A DNA stretch of 64,000 nt from Salipiger sp. CCB-MM3 (lineage in GTDB: Bacteria > Pseudomonadota > Alphaproteobacteria > Rhodobacterales > Rhodobacteraceae). Shown here one piece after another: positions 1-10,608 of the stretch (the first letter of the stretch is position 1; each line of letters opens with the position of its first letter). The notes beneath the pieces were generated by a model. It saw only the letters and a list, made by a program, of their open reading frames with translations. It did no database searches and was not told the origin of the DNA. The stretch lies in the NCBI RefSeq assembly GCF_001687105.1, contig NZ_CP014595.1:1635001-1699000 (forward strand), read 5' to 3'. The position numbers were made by a program, and so were the translations under genes.

Positions 1-2063
<2,063 letters not shown>

Positions 2064-2071
2064 CCGATCCA

Positions 2072-2090
2072 GGAACAGCAAGGCTGTTCC
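2072..2090 (+). other. Hairpin in 23S-5S spacer
   Basis: GGAACAGC and GCTGTTCC form a perfect 8-bp stem with an AAG loop just after the 23S 3' end. GATC blocks flank it and can extend the pairing. A role in processing the rRNA precursor is inferred from position only. The rest of the spacer, to about 2235, shows no gene. Confidence 0.5.
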
Positions 2091-2235
2091 AAGATCAGAC
2101 GAAGCATACAACCCCTACAAAATACTTGACTTGGTATCTGTCGCTCCCAGCTTCCCGGGGGTGTCGGCCCGCAACCTGCTTCGCAGGTCGCTTCCGCCGA
2201 CCCGTCGCGCTGCGCGCGACGTTGTGGGTTTTTCT

Positions 2236-2355
2236 TGGTTTGGTGGTCATAGCGCAAGCAAAACACCCGGCTCCATTCCGAACCCGGCCGTTAAGTGCTG
2301 CCGCGCCAATGGTACTGCGTCTCAAGACGTGGGAGAGTAGGTCACCGCCAAACCT
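2236..2355 (+). rRNA. rrf: 5S ribosomal RNA
   Basis: The sequence has the 5S hallmarks: the terminal stem GGTTTGGTGG pairs with CCGCCAAACC with one G-U pair, and the conserved core CCGAACCCGGCCGTTAAG is present. The length is about 120 nt. It lies roughly 170 bp after 23S and before tRNA-fMet, the usual rRNA operon order. The ends are set from the terminal stem. Confidence 0.95.
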
Positions 2356-2410
2356 AGTAAAACCCTCAATAAATCAACGTATCTCTCAAAACGATACAAA
2401 TCGACTCTGT

Positions 2411-2487
<77 letters not shown>

Positions 2488-2516
2488 GTCGAACCGCAAA
2501 TATACAAACACATTCA

Positions 2517-2538
2517 AGCAGCCAGTCAGGCTGCTTTT
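2517..2538 (+). terminator. Rho-independent terminator of the rRNA operon
   Basis: AGCAGCC and GGCTGCT form a perfect 7-bp stem with an AGTCA loop, followed by TTTT. It lies 30 bp after tRNA-fMet, so it is read as the end of the rRNA-tRNA transcript. Confidence 0.8.
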
Positions 2539-3111
2539 CGCGTTTCTGGCGCCTTCTCATGTTCAGAGAACGCAAGGGTGTGGCGACCTGCCTTGAGGCA
2601 GGAGTACGTGCCTTCGTGGTCTTTCTAGAGAGCCTTCCGGAGCTCTCACGTTTGGCGCTGATAGGGCGCATAGCGCGTGGGCAAAGGAGCGGCCTCTAAG
2701 GGCCGATCGCCCCCAAAACCAGGGGAATGCATGTCTGCGTTACGCAGCCGCAGACCCAAGCCAAACGCACCGAATCACCCTCGTTTTCTTGCCAAATTCG
2801 GCCGTGTTCGGACCGGGCTCCGGCGTCCCATGCCTATTTTCCAGGCGGTGCTTTTTGAGGGCAATTTCCGCAGTTATGGAATTGCAGCGACCCGGTGAAA
2901 TCGGCAATTAGATGCCCTTTGAGCCCTGATTTGCGCAGCTTTTCTCCGCGGATTTTCGCAACGTAACGTCATCACTCTTTGGTGCATTGCGGGCGAGTTC
3001 GGCACGGTTATTTTGCCGCAATTCGCATGCCCCGAGGCCTCGGGGCGTTCGGGTCCCGGGTGCCAATCGCGCCAGCGGGACCGCAGGTTTCATCGTCACA
3101 GGGAGAGGACA
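2539..3111. other. Intergenic region between rRNA operon and opp operon; no supported gene
   Basis: About 570 bp without a convincing gene. An open frame from 2731 (ATG after AGGGGA) gives roughly 55 residues with no recognisable family. Frames covering the tRNA on the other strand are artefacts. The stretch should hold the opp promoter, but I could not place it confidently. Confidence 0.5.
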
Positions 3112-4746
3112 TTGACCCGCATTTCGCGACTGACTTTGACGGCACTTCTTTCGAGCACCATGCTCGCAGGCGCCATGACCCCCGCCACCGCAGCGACCCA
3201 CCCGGAAACGGGCGAGGAACTGGCGGCGGACCAGACCTTCACCTATCGTCTGCTCGACGACGTGAGCTCGCTCGACCCGCAGATTGTCGAGGATGTCGAC
3301 GGCGCCGATGTGGTGCGCGACCTGTTCGAAGGCCTGATGAACCAGGATGAGGAAGGCAACCTCGTGCCCGGCGTCGCCACCGGCTATGACGTCAGCGACG
3401 ACAAGCTGACCTACACGTTCCACCTGCGCGACGACGCCAAGTGGTCCAACGGCGATCCGGTGACTGCCGGTGATTTCGCTTATGCGTGGCGCCGTGCCGT
3501 CGATCCGGCGACCGCTTCGCCCTACCAGTGGTACATGGAACTGATGTCGATCGCGAACGCCAAGGCGATCGTTGCGGGCGACATGGACCCGTCGGATCTG
3601 GGCGTGAAGGCCATCGACGAGCACACCTTCGAAGTGACGTTGAGCCAGCCGCTGCCCTATTTCGCGCAGATGACCACCCATGGCACCACCTTTCCGGCAC
3701 CGCAAAAGGTGATCGAGGAGTTCGGCGGCGAGTGGACCAAGCCCGAGAACATCGTCTCGAACGGCGCCTATGTGCTGACCGAGTACCGTCCGGGCGAGCG
3801 TATCGTGCGTGAGCGCAACGCGCAGTATTGGGACAACGAGAACACCATCCTCGACAAGACCGTCGCGCTGGTGATCAACGACGAGAACGTGGCGCTGACC
3901 CGTTACCTCGCCGGCGAGCTTGACCGCACCGACGTGCCCGCAGGCCAGTTCCCGCGCCTTAAGAAAGAGCACCCCGAGGAGGCGATCAGCTTCCCGCGTT
4001 TGTGCAACTACTACTACACCTTCAACCTCTCCGACTCGGGCCCTGAGGCGTTCAAGGATCCGAAGGTGCGTGAGGCGCTCTCGCTGGCGGTGGACCGCGA
4101 CATCATCGCCAACAACATCAAGGCCGGTGGCGAGCCGCCCGCCTATAGCTTCACACCCGAAGCGGTTGCCGGTTTCACCCCGCCGAAGAGCGAGATGGCC
4201 GAGATGACCCAGAAGGAGCGTGACGAGAAGGCCAAGGAACTGCTCGCCGAGGCAGGCTATGGCCCCGAGAACCCGCTCAGCTTCGACGTCATCTACAACA
4301 CCTCCGAGGCGCACGAGAAGATCGCCGTGGTGATGACCCAGATGTGGAAGCAGAAGCTGGGCGTTCAGGCGAATCTCGCCAACATGGAGTGGAAGGTCTT
4401 CCTCGACACCCGTGGCCAGCAGAACTTTGATCTGGCGCGCGGCGCATGGTGCGGTGACTACAACGAAGCCTCGACCTTCCTCGACCTGATCCAGAGCGAC
4501 TCGGGCTACAACGACGGCAAATATGCCAACGAAGAGTATGACGCGCTGCTGGCCGACGCGAAAACCGCCGAGGACACCACGCCGCTCTACACCAAAGCCG
4601 AAGAGATCATCGCCACCGACGTGCCGGTGATCCCGATCTACCACTATGCTGGCGTCTACATGATGGACAGCGACGTCGGGAACTGGCCGACCGAGAACGT
4701 GGAACAGAACTGGTATTCGAAGAATCTCTACAAGATCGCCGAATAA
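3112..4746 (+). CDS. oppA: Periplasmic oligopeptide-binding protein, OppA type (ABC transporter)
   Basis: Solute-binding protein of the SBP_bac_5 family that captures peptides in the periplasm and delivers them to OppBC. The 544 residues match the family length. A TTG start is chosen because GGGAGAGG lies just upstream and the resulting N-terminus is a good signal peptide (Arg, hydrophobic core, cut after PATAA). Family hallmarks are SSLDPQ near the mature N-terminus, the YTFHLRDDAKWSNGDPVTA block, and RGAWCGDYNEASTFLDL, which closely matches the E. coli OppA segment. It is the first gene of a four-gene operon with oppB, oppC and a fused ATPase. Substrate range (oligo- or murein peptides) is inferred. 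Confidence 0.9.
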   Translation: MTRISRLTLTALLSSTMLAGAMTPATAATHPETGEELAADQTFTYRLLDDVSSLDPQIVEDVDGADVVRDLFEGLMNQDEEGNLVPGVATGYDVSDDKLTYTFHLRDDAKWSNGDPVTAGDFAYAWRRAVDPATASPYQWYMELMSIANAKAIVAGDMDPSDLGVKAIDEHTFEVTLSQPLPYFAQMTTHGTTFPAPQKVIEEFGGEWTKPENIVSNGAYVLTEYRPGERIVRERNAQYWDNENTILDKTVALVINDENVALTRYLAGELDRTDVPAGQFPRLKKEHPEEAISFPRLCNYYYTFNLSDSGPEAFKDPKVREALSLAVDRDIIANNIKAGGEPPAYSFTPEAVAGFTPPKSEMAEMTQKERDEKAKELLAEAGYGPENPLSFDVIYNTSEAHEKIAVVMTQMWKQKLGVQANLANMEWKVFLDTRGQQNFDLARGAWCGDYNEASTFLDLIQSDSGYNDGKYANEEYDALLADAKTAEDTTPLYTKAEEIIATDVPVIPIYHYAGVYMMDSDVGNWPTENVEQNWYSKNLYKIAE

Positions 4747-4759
4747 CCACCTGTAACCT

Positions 4760-4792
4760 GCCGCCCCTGCGCCCTCGTGCTGCGGGGGCGGC
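4760..4792 (+). promoter_or_regulatory. Intercistronic stem-loop between oppA and oppB
   Basis: GCCGCCCCTGC (4760-4770) pairs with GCGGGGGCGGC (4782-4792) with one G-U pair, and no T-run follows. A hairpin without a terminator tail directly after a binding-protein gene commonly protects the upstream mRNA, so that more binding protein than permease is made. That role is inferred here. Confidence 0.6.
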
Positions 4793-4813
4793 ACCCTATC
4801 CGGATCCTCCAGA

Positions 4814-5737
4814 ATGCTGAGCTATGTCATTCGCCGCCTGCTGGTCGCGATACCGACGATCCTTTTTCTGGTCGTCGCGTCCTTCCTGATGATGCATGTC
4901 GCCCCGGGCGGGCCTTTCACCTCTGAGCGGCCGCTGCCGCCCGAGGTGCTGGCAAACATCAACGCGCAATACGGTCTCGACCAGCCGCTGTGGAAACAGC
5001 TCTGGGACTATTTCTACAACATCGTCGTGCATTTCGACTTCGGCCCCTCCTTCGTGCAGAAGGACCGCAGCGTGAACGACGTGATCGCGCAGGGCTTCCC
5101 GATCTCGCTGACCTACGGCGCGCTGGCCTTCCTGGCCGCCTCGCTGGTGGGCATCAGCCTTGGGATCGCCGCTGCGATCCGCCACAACACCTGGATCGAC
5201 TATCTGGCCGTGAGCCTCGGGATCGCCGCACAGGCGCTGCCGAACTTCATCATGGGCCCGATCCTCATCCTGACCTTCACGCTCTGGCTCGGCCTGCTGC
5301 CGGGCGGCGGCTGGAACGGCGGGCAGTGGCAGTATCTGATCATGCCGGTGATCGCGCTCTCCACCTCCTACATGGGCTCGATCGCGCGGATCACGCGCTC
5401 GTCGATGCTCGAAGTGCTGAACTCGAACTTCATCCGCACCGCCCGCGCCAAGGGCCTGTCGAACAAGGCCATCGTCTGGCGTCACGCGTTGAAGCCGACG
5501 CTGCTGCCGGTGATCTCCTACCTCGGCCCGGTGTTCGTCTACGTGCTGACCGGCTCGGTCTTCGTCGATCTCTACTTCTCGACGGGCGGCCTTGGCCAAT
5601 CCTACGTCAGCTCGGCGCTGACCCGCGACTATGCGGTGCTGCTGGGGGTGACCATCCTCTACGGCGCGCTGACCGTCGTGGTGAACCTTCTGACCGACCT
5701 CGCCTATGCGTGGTTCGATCCCAAGATCCGTTACTGA
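4814..5737 (+). CDS. oppB: Oligopeptide ABC transporter permease, OppB type
   Basis: Inner-membrane permease subunit of 307 residues. It has the OppB-type N-terminus (membrane segment MLSYVIRRLLVAIPTILFLV), then a periplasmic loop and five further hydrophobic segments. The EAA loop that contacts the ATPase is visible as RTARAKGLSNKAIVWRHALK near residues 215-235. It starts 67 bp after oppA, beyond the intercistronic hairpin, and ends 13 bp before oppC. It pairs with OppC to form the translocation pore. Confidence 0.92.
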   Translation: MLSYVIRRLLVAIPTILFLVVASFLMMHVAPGGPFTSERPLPPEVLANINAQYGLDQPLWKQLWDYFYNIVVHFDFGPSFVQKDRSVNDVIAQGFPISLTYGALAFLAASLVGISLGIAAAIRHNTWIDYLAVSLGIAAQALPNFIMGPILILTFTLWLGLLPGGGWNGGQWQYLIMPVIALSTSYMGSIARITRSSMLEVLNSNFIRTARAKGLSNKAIVWRHALKPTLLPVISYLGPVFVYVLTGSVFVDLYFSTGGLGQSYVSSALTRDYAVLLGVTILYGALTVVVNLLTDLAYAWFDPKIRY

Positions 5738-5750
5738 GGAGGCTGACCCC

Positions 5751-6680
5751 GTGTTCGGAAAATCCGAAAAGGCGGCGGAACTGGCCGCCGATATCACCGA
5801 TTTCAACGCCGTCCGTGGCCGCTCGCTGTTCCGCGACGCCATGGGCCGCTTCGTGCGCAACAAGGCCGCCATGGCCAGCGTGATCGTTCTGGCGCTGATT
5901 GTCGCCTTCGTCATCATCGGGCCGTTCTTCGCGGTCTGGGACAACGAAGAGATCGACTGGGCGCGCATGGGCGACATCCTTGCCCAAGGTGCCCCTTCGA
6001 TCGAGACCGGCCACTTCTTCGGCCTCGACGAGCTGGGACGCGATCTCTACTCGCGCACCATTCAGGCGACGCAGACCTCGCTGCTGGTGGGTCTCATCGG
6101 CGCTGCCATGGCGCTGCTCGTGGGCACCGCGTGGGGCGTGATCGCGGGCTTCTACGGCGGCCGGCTCGACAGCGTGATGATGCGCATCGTCGACGTGCTG
6201 CTGGCGATCCCGCTGACGCTGATCCTGATCCTCATCCTCGTGGTGGCGGGCCGAAACTTCATCACGCTGTTCATCGCGCTCGGCGCGGTCTCGTGGCTGA
6301 CCATGGCGCGGATCGTGCGCGGCCAGACGCTGACCCTGAAGACCCGCGAGTTCATCGAGGCTGCGCGCGCTGGCGGTGTTAGCGAAAGCGCGATCATCTT
6401 CCGCCACATCCTGCCCAACCTCATTGGCGTGGTCATCGTCTACGCCTCGCTGCTGGTGCCCGAGATGATCCTTGCGGAAAGCTTCATCTCGTTCCTCGGC
6501 CTTGGCATCTCCGAGCCGATGACCTCGCTCGGTCGCCTGATCGCCGAAGGTGCAGGCACCATGGGCTATGGCACGCTGTGGCAGCTTCTGTTCCCGCTGT
6601 TCTTTTATGTCACCATCATCATCACGATGTTCTTCATCGGAGATGGTCTGCGTGACGCTCTGGACCCGAAGGATCGCTGA
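5751..6680 (+). CDS. oppC: Oligopeptide ABC transporter permease, OppC type
   Basis: Second permease subunit, 309 residues. A GTG start at 5751 is preferred because GAGGAGG lies 8-15 nt upstream, directly after the oppB stop; the longer frame would overlap oppB. It has the OppC N-terminal domain ([20 protein letters not shown]), the [12 protein letters not shown] motif, six membrane segments, and the EAA loop [21 protein letters not shown]. It lies between oppB and the ATPase gene with one base before the next start, so translation is probably coupled. Confidence 0.92.
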   Translation: MFGKSEKAAELAADITDFNAVRGRSLFRDAMGRFVRNKAAMASVIVLALIVAFVIIGPFFAVWDNEEIDWARMGDILAQGAPSIETGHFFGLDELGRDLYSRTIQATQTSLLVGLIGAAMALLVGTAWGVIAGFYGGRLDSVMMRIVDVLLAIPLTLILILILVVAGRNFITLFIALGAVSWLTMARIVRGQTLTLKTREFIEAARAGGVSESAIIFRHILPNLIGVVIVYASLLVPEMILAESFISFLGLGISEPMTSLGRLIAEGAGTMGYGTLWQLLFPLFFYVTIIITMFFIGDGLRDALDPKDR

Positions 6681-6681
6681 C

Positions 6682-8487
6682 ATGACCATTCTTTCCGTGA
6701 AAGACCTCAAGGTCGGTTTCGAAACGCAGGACGGCCGCGTTCATGCGGTGAAGGGCGTGTCCTTCGACATCCGTGCGGGCGAATGCCTTGGCATCGTCGG
6801 CGAGTCGGGCTCAGGCAAATCGCAGAGCTTCATGGCCGCCATGGGCCTGCTGCCGCCCAATGGCACGGCGAGCGGCTCGGTGACGCTGCAGGGTTCTGAG
6901 ATCCTCAACCTGCCGGTTTCCAAGCTCAACAAGGTGCGCGGCGACAAAGTCGGGATGATCTTTCAGGATCCGCTCACCGCGCTGACCCCGCATCTCAAGG
7001 TGGGCGAGCAGATGGCCGAGGTGCTGAAAGTGCACCGTGGCATGTCGGGCCGCGAGGCGGAAAAGCACTGCCTCGACTGGCTCGAGCGCGTGCGCATCCC
7101 CGAAGCCAAGCGCCGTCTCAAGCAATACCCGCACGAGCTGTCGGGTGGCATGCGCCAGCGCGTGATGATCGCGCAGGCCATGCTCTGCGAGCCCAAGTTG
7201 CTGATCGCCGACGAGCCCACCACCGCGCTCGACGTTACCGTGCAGGCCGAGGTGCTCGACCTGATGGACCAACTCAAGCGCGAGCTTGGCACCGCCATCG
7301 CCCTCATCACCCACGACATGGGCGTGGTGGCGCGGATGTGCGACCGCATCAAGGTCATGCGCCTTGGTGAGTTCGTCGAGGAAGGCGAGGTGAGCGAGAT
7401 CTTCTCGCAGCCGCGCCACGACTACACCCGCCGTCTGCTCGACTCGATGCCGCGCATCGACAAGGGCGATGCCGGTGGCCGCGTCGAGGGCAAGGAGATC
7501 CTGCGCGTCGACGACATGAAGGTGTATTTCCCGATCAAACTCGACGGCGGGATCTTCGGCAAGACCGTGCCGCTGAAGGCGGTCAACGGCGTCAGCTTCG
7601 GCCTTCGTGCCGGTGAGACGCTGGGCATCGTGGGCGAGTCGGGCTGCGGCAAGTCCACGCTGGCGCGCGCCGTGCTGCGGCTGGTCGAGCCCACCGATGG
7701 CAATGTCAGCTGGCTGGGCAAGCCGCTGAACACGATGGACAAGCAGGCGCTGAAGAAGGAACGCAAGGACCTTCAGATCGTCTTTCAGGACCCGCTCGCC
7801 AGCCTCGATCCGCGGATGACCATCGCCGACTCGATTGCCGAGCCGCTGAAGACGTACCGCCCCGAGCTGACCAAGAGCGAACGGCGGGACGAGGTGCTGC
7901 GGATGATGACCCGCGTGGGTCTGGAGCCGGAGAAATACAACCGCTACCCGCACGAGCTTTCGGGCGGCCAGAACCAGCGCGTGGGCATCGCACGCGCGAT
8001 GATCAACCGGCCCAAGCTGATCATCTGCGACGAGGCGGTCTCGGCGCTCGACGTGTCGATTCAGGCGCAGATCGTGAAGCTGCTGAAGGAGCTGCAGGCC
8101 GAATTCGGCATGTCGATGCTGTTCATCTCGCACGATCTGTCGGTGGTACGTGAGATCTCGAACCGGATCATGGTGCTCTACCTTGGCCGCGTGGTCGAGA
8201 TGGGCGACGCCGAGACGATCTGCTCGAACCCGGCGCATCCCTACACGCAGTCGCTGATCTCGGCGGTGCCGATCCCCGATCCGGTGGCCGAACGCGCGCG
8301 CACCCGCATCCGCCTGCCCGGCGAGCTGCCCTCGCCGCTCGACGCCAAGGCGGCGCTGCGCTTCCTGCCCTCGCGGCTGGCGGCGGGCGATGTGGACTAC
8401 GTGCCGCAGCTCGACCAGATCGCGCCGGGTCACTACGTGGCCGAACACGACGATCTCGAGCGGATCATGGACGCGGGCGCGGCCTGA
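6682..8487 (+). CDS. oppDF: Fused dual ATP-binding protein of oligopeptide ABC transporter (OppD-OppF type)
   Basis: Cytoplasmic ATPase of 601 residues holding two complete nucleotide-binding domains, where E. coli opp uses two separate proteins. Domain 1 has Walker A GESGSGKS (residues 40-47), signature LSGGMRQRV and Walker [13 protein letters not shown]. Domain 2 has Walker A GESGCGKS (near 317-324), signature LSGGQNQRV and [12 protein letters not shown]. Each is followed by the oligopeptide-type C-terminal extension ([12 protein letters not shown] in the second). The fusion is of the YejF/GsiA kind. The start at 6682 follows the oppC stop by one base. A strong terminator closes the operon. 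Confidence 0.92.
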   Translation: MTILSVKDLKVGFETQDGRVHAVKGVSFDIRAGECLGIVGESGSGKSQSFMAAMGLLPPNGTASGSVTLQGSEILNLPVSKLNKVRGDKVGMIFQDPLTALTPHLKVGEQMAEVLKVHRGMSGREAEKHCLDWLERVRIPEAKRRLKQYPHELSGGMRQRVMIAQAMLCEPKLLIADEPTTALDVTVQAEVLDLMDQLKRELGTAIALITHDMGVVARMCDRIKVMRLGEFVEEGEVSEIFSQPRHDYTRRLLDSMPRIDKGDAGGRVEGKEILRVDDMKVYFPIKLDGGIFGKTVPLKAVNGVSFGLRAGETLGIVGESGCGKSTLARAVLRLVEPTDGNVSWLGKPLNTMDKQALKKERKDLQIVFQDPLASLDPRMTIADSIAEPLKTYRPELTKSERRDEVLRMMTRVGLEPEKYNRYPHELSGGQNQRVGIARAMINRPKLIICDEAVSALDVSIQAQIVKLLKELQAEFGMSMLFISHDLSVVREISNRIMVLYLGRVVEMGDAETICSNPAHPYTQSLISAVPIPDPVAERARTRIRLPGELPSPLDAKAALRFLPSRLAAGDVDYVPQLDQIAPGHYVAEHDDLERIMDAGAA

Positions 8488-8511
8488 AAGAGCCGTTATC
8501 GGAACTGACTG

Positions 8512-8539
8512 GGGCGGGCCTGCGGGCCCGCCCTTTTTT
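8512..8539 (+). terminator. Rho-independent terminator of the opp operon
   Basis: GGGCGGGCC (8512-8520) pairs perfectly with GGCCCGCCC (8525-8533), with a 4-nt loop, followed by six T residues. It starts 25 bp after the ATPase stop codon. Confidence 0.92.
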
Positions 8540-8566
8540 GTTCCGCAAATGAAAGCGATACGACAG

Positions 8567-8705
8567 CCGGGCGAGCGCCTGCCCGTGGGGTGGCGCAGTG
8601 ACCGAAGATTTCGGCGCTTTATGCCAGCCAAATCCGGGTGAAATCCGTTCGGTGCTCGGCGATGACAAAGCGCCAGCCCGCCTGGACGGGCAGGCGCTCG
8701 CCCGG
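8567..8705. repeat. Perfect 20-bp inverted repeat with 99-bp spacer
   Basis: CCGGGCGAGCGCCTGCCCGT at 8567-8586 is repeated exactly as its reverse complement at 8686-8705, with one further flanking base pair (8566 with 8706). It lies between the opp terminator and the acuR promoter. The spacer holds no supported gene. A transcript across it would form a long stem. Function is unknown. Confidence 0.75.
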
Positions 8706-8757
8706 CGGCTTCGCCTTGATTCCGGGCGGGTGAACGCTCTGCTAAAACCTTGCATGG

Positions 8758-8785
8758 ATTTATTAGACGAATCAGTCTATTAAAT
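8758..8785. promoter_or_regulatory. Palindromic operator, probably for AcuR autoregulation
   Basis: ATTTATTAGAC (8758-8768) and GTCTATTAAAT (8775-8785) are inverted repeats matching at 10 of 11 positions around a 6-bp centre. The site ends 4 bp before the acuR start codon, and no Shine-Dalgarno sequence is visible there. TetR-family repressors bind palindromes of this size, and AcuR represses its own acuR-acuI operon in Rhodobacter sphaeroides. Binding here is inferred. Confidence 0.75.
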
Positions 8786-8789
8786 ATAC

Positions 8790-9437
8790 ATGACCCAAGC
8801 CGACTCGCCTCTCCCTCGCTCCGACAAACCCCGCCGCGGGCGTCCGCGCACCGCTCCGGATGCCTCCGAGGCACGGCGAAAGCTAATTCGCACCGGCCTC
8901 GAGCATCTGACCGAGAAGGGCTATTCCGCGGTCGGGGTGGATGAGATCCTCAAGGCGGCGGGCGTGCCCAAGGGCAGTTTTTACCACCACTTCAAGGGCA
9001 AGGCAGAGTTCGGCCTCGCGCTCATCCACGCCTATAACGTCTATTTCCTCGAGTTGCTCGACCGCGCCTTCCGCAACGAGGCGCGCCCGCCGCTGGATCG
9101 CCTTCGCGATTTCACCAATGAGGCCGAGGCGGGCATGGCGCGGCACGGGTTTCGGCGCGGCTGTCTGGTCGGCAACCTCGGGCAGGAGATGGGCGCGCTG
9201 CCGGATGCGTTCCGCGCGGCGCTGATCGAGGTGCTCGAGGGCTGGCAGGCGCGCACCGCCGAGGTGCTGCGGCAGGCGCAGGAGGACGGCGCGCTCGCTG
9301 CAGGGCAGGACCCAGAGGCGCTCGCCGCCTTCTTCTGGATCGGCTGGGAGGGCGCGGTGCTGCGCGCGAAACTCGAGCTGAGCGCCGAGCCGCTGCGCAG
9401 CTTTGCCACCACCTATTTCCACCTGCTCGAACGCTGA
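8790..9437 (+). CDS. acuR: TetR-family transcriptional repressor, AcuR-like
   Basis: A 215-residue TetR/AcrR regulator. The N-terminal helix-turn-helix spans about residues 30-75, with the recognition part VDEILKAAGVPKGSFYHHFKGKAEF. The C-terminal ligand domain carries RRGCLVGNLGQEMG, as in AcuR-type regulators. AcuR senses acryloyl-CoA/acrylate and represses the acuI operon. The gene is directly upstream of acuI (12-bp gap) and has a palindrome against its start codon, which supports the assignment. The start is the first ATG after the operator. The usual partner DMSP lyase gene is not in the window. Confidence 0.85.
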   Translation: MTQADSPLPRSDKPRRGRPRTAPDASEARRKLIRTGLEHLTEKGYSAVGVDEILKAAGVPKGSFYHHFKGKAEFGLALIHAYNVYFLELLDRAFRNEARPPLDRLRDFTNEAEAGMARHGFRRGCLVGNLGQEMGALPDAFRAALIEVLEGWQARTAEVLRQAQEDGALAAGQDPEALAAFFWIGWEGAVLRAKLELSAEPLRSFATTYFHLLER

Positions 9438-9449
9438 GAGGAGCGACAG

Positions 9450-10442
9450 ATGTTCAAGGCAATCCTGATCGAGAAACCCGAGGAAACGCAGAGCGTCTCC
9501 ATCACCGAGCTGTCCGAAGACCAACTGCCCGAGGGCGACGTTCTGGTCGACGTGGCCTATTCGACGCTCAACTACAAGGACGCGCTCGCGCTCACCGGCG
9601 CGGCCCCCGTGGTGCGGCGCTTTCCGATGGTGCCGGGGATCGATTTCTCGGGCGTCGTTGCCGAAAGCAACCATCCCGATTTCAAGCCCGGCGACCGTGT
9701 CGTGCTGAACGGCTGGGGCGTGGGGGAGACTCGTTGGGGCGGCCTTGCCGGGTGCGCACGGGTCAAGGGTGACTGGCTGGTGCCGCTGCCCGAGGGGATC
9801 AGCAGCAAGCAGGCCATGGCGATCGGCACGGCGGGCTACACGGCGATGCTCTGCGTTCTGGCGCTGGAGCGGCACGGGGTGACACCCGAGGCTGGCGAGA
9901 TCGTGGTCAGCGGCGCCGCTGGCGGGGTTGGCAGCGTGGCGGTGGCGCTGCTGGCCGCGCGCGGCTTTGACGTGGCCGCCGTCACCGGGCGCGAGGCCGA
10001 GGCGGCGTATCTGCGCGATCTGGGCGCAAGCAGCGTGCTCGACCGCTCGGAACTGACCGGCAAGCCGCGGCCCTTGAACAAGGAACGCTGGGCCGCAGGC
10101 ATCGACGTGGCGGGCAGCACGGTGCTGGCCAATATGCTGTCGATGATGAAGTACCGAGGTGTGGTGGCGGCCTGCGGGCTGGCTGCGGGCATGGACCTTC
10201 CCGCCAGCGTCGCGCCGTTCATCCTGCGCGGCGTCACGCTTGCGGGCGTCGACAGCGTAATGTGCCCCAAGCCCGACCGGCTGGCGGCGTGGCAGCGTCT
10301 CGCCAGTGATCTCGACATGGCCAAGCTCGAGAAGATCACTGTCGAAGTGCCCTTCGAGGAGGTGCCGCAGATCGCGCCGAAATTCCTCGACGGTGCGGTG
10401 CGCGGCCGTATCGTGGTGCCGGTCACGCCGGAGCTTGGCTAA
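9450..10442 (+). CDS. acuI: Acryloyl-CoA reductase (NADPH), AcuI/YhdH family
   Basis: Medium-chain reductase of 330 residues that reduces acryloyl-CoA to propanoyl-CoA, detoxifying acrylate from DMSP breakdown. Family marks are the N-terminal [13 protein letters not shown], the [10 protein letters not shown] segment, a Rossmann glycine motif [13 protein letters not shown] near residue 153, and the C-terminal IRGRIVVP-like end (VRGRIVVPV). AGGAG lies just before the ATG. It follows acuR in the same transcription unit and ends at a bidirectional terminator. A zinc-independent quinone-reductase-like annotation is also common for this family. Confidence 0.9.
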   Translation: MFKAILIEKPEETQSVSITELSEDQLPEGDVLVDVAYSTLNYKDALALTGAAPVVRRFPMVPGIDFSGVVAESNHPDFKPGDRVVLNGWGVGETRWGGLAGCARVKGDWLVPLPEGISSKQAMAIGTAGYTAMLCVLALERHGVTPEAGEIVVSGAAGGVGSVAVALLAARGFDVAAVTGREAEAAYLRDLGASSVLDRSELTGKPRPLNKERWAAGIDVAGSTVLANMLSMMKYRGVVAACGLAAGMDLPASVAPFILRGVTLAGVDSVMCPKPDRLAAWQRLASDLDMAKLEKITVEVPFEEVPQIAPKFLDGAVRGRIVVPVTPELG

Positions 10443-10480
10443 GCCACCCACCTAAGCCACGCGCGACCTCCGGAAACGCA

Positions 10481-10504
10481 AAAGGCGCCCCGAGGGGCGC
10501 CTTT
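10481..10504. terminator. Bidirectional terminator between acuI and tRNA-Pro
   Basis: AAAGGCGCCCC and GGGGCGCCTTT form an 11-bp perfect stem with a GA loop. The A/T ends give T-runs on both strands, so it can end acuI on the plus strand and the tRNA-Pro transcript on the minus strand. Confidence 0.85.
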
Positions 10505-10511
10505 GCATATT

Positions 10512-10588
10512 TGGTCGGAGTGAGAGGATTCGAACCTCCGGCCCCTGCCTCCCGAAGACAGTGCTCTACCAGGCTGAGCTACACTCCG
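10512..10588 (-). tRNA. tRNA-Pro (CGG)
   Basis: A 77-nt cloverleaf on the minus strand with encoded CCA. The acceptor stem is CGGAGTG/CACTCCG, the D arm is TAGCTCAGCCTGGTAGAGCA, the anticodon loop TTCGGGA carries CGG, and the T loop is GGTTCGAATCC. It lies 20 bp downstream of the DMT transporter gene on the same strand, so co-transcription is possible. Confidence 0.96.
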
Positions 10589-10608
10589 ACCGTGGAGCGC
10601 GGAGTACC

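Noticed and set aside
2677..2898. Plus-strand 73-residue frame (or 55 residues from ATG 2731)
   Set aside because: AGGGGA precedes the inner ATG, but composition is unlike coding DNA of the neighbours and no family is recognisable; left as unassigned intergenic sequence.
2908..4794. 628-residue minus-strand frame opposite oppA
   Set aside because: It is a shadow of the oppA codon pattern in high-GC DNA; oppA has clear family motifs.
6811..8874. 687-residue minus-strand frame opposite the opp ATPase and acuR promoter
   Set aside because: A GC-driven shadow frame of the ATPase gene without any domain, crossing a terminator and an operator.
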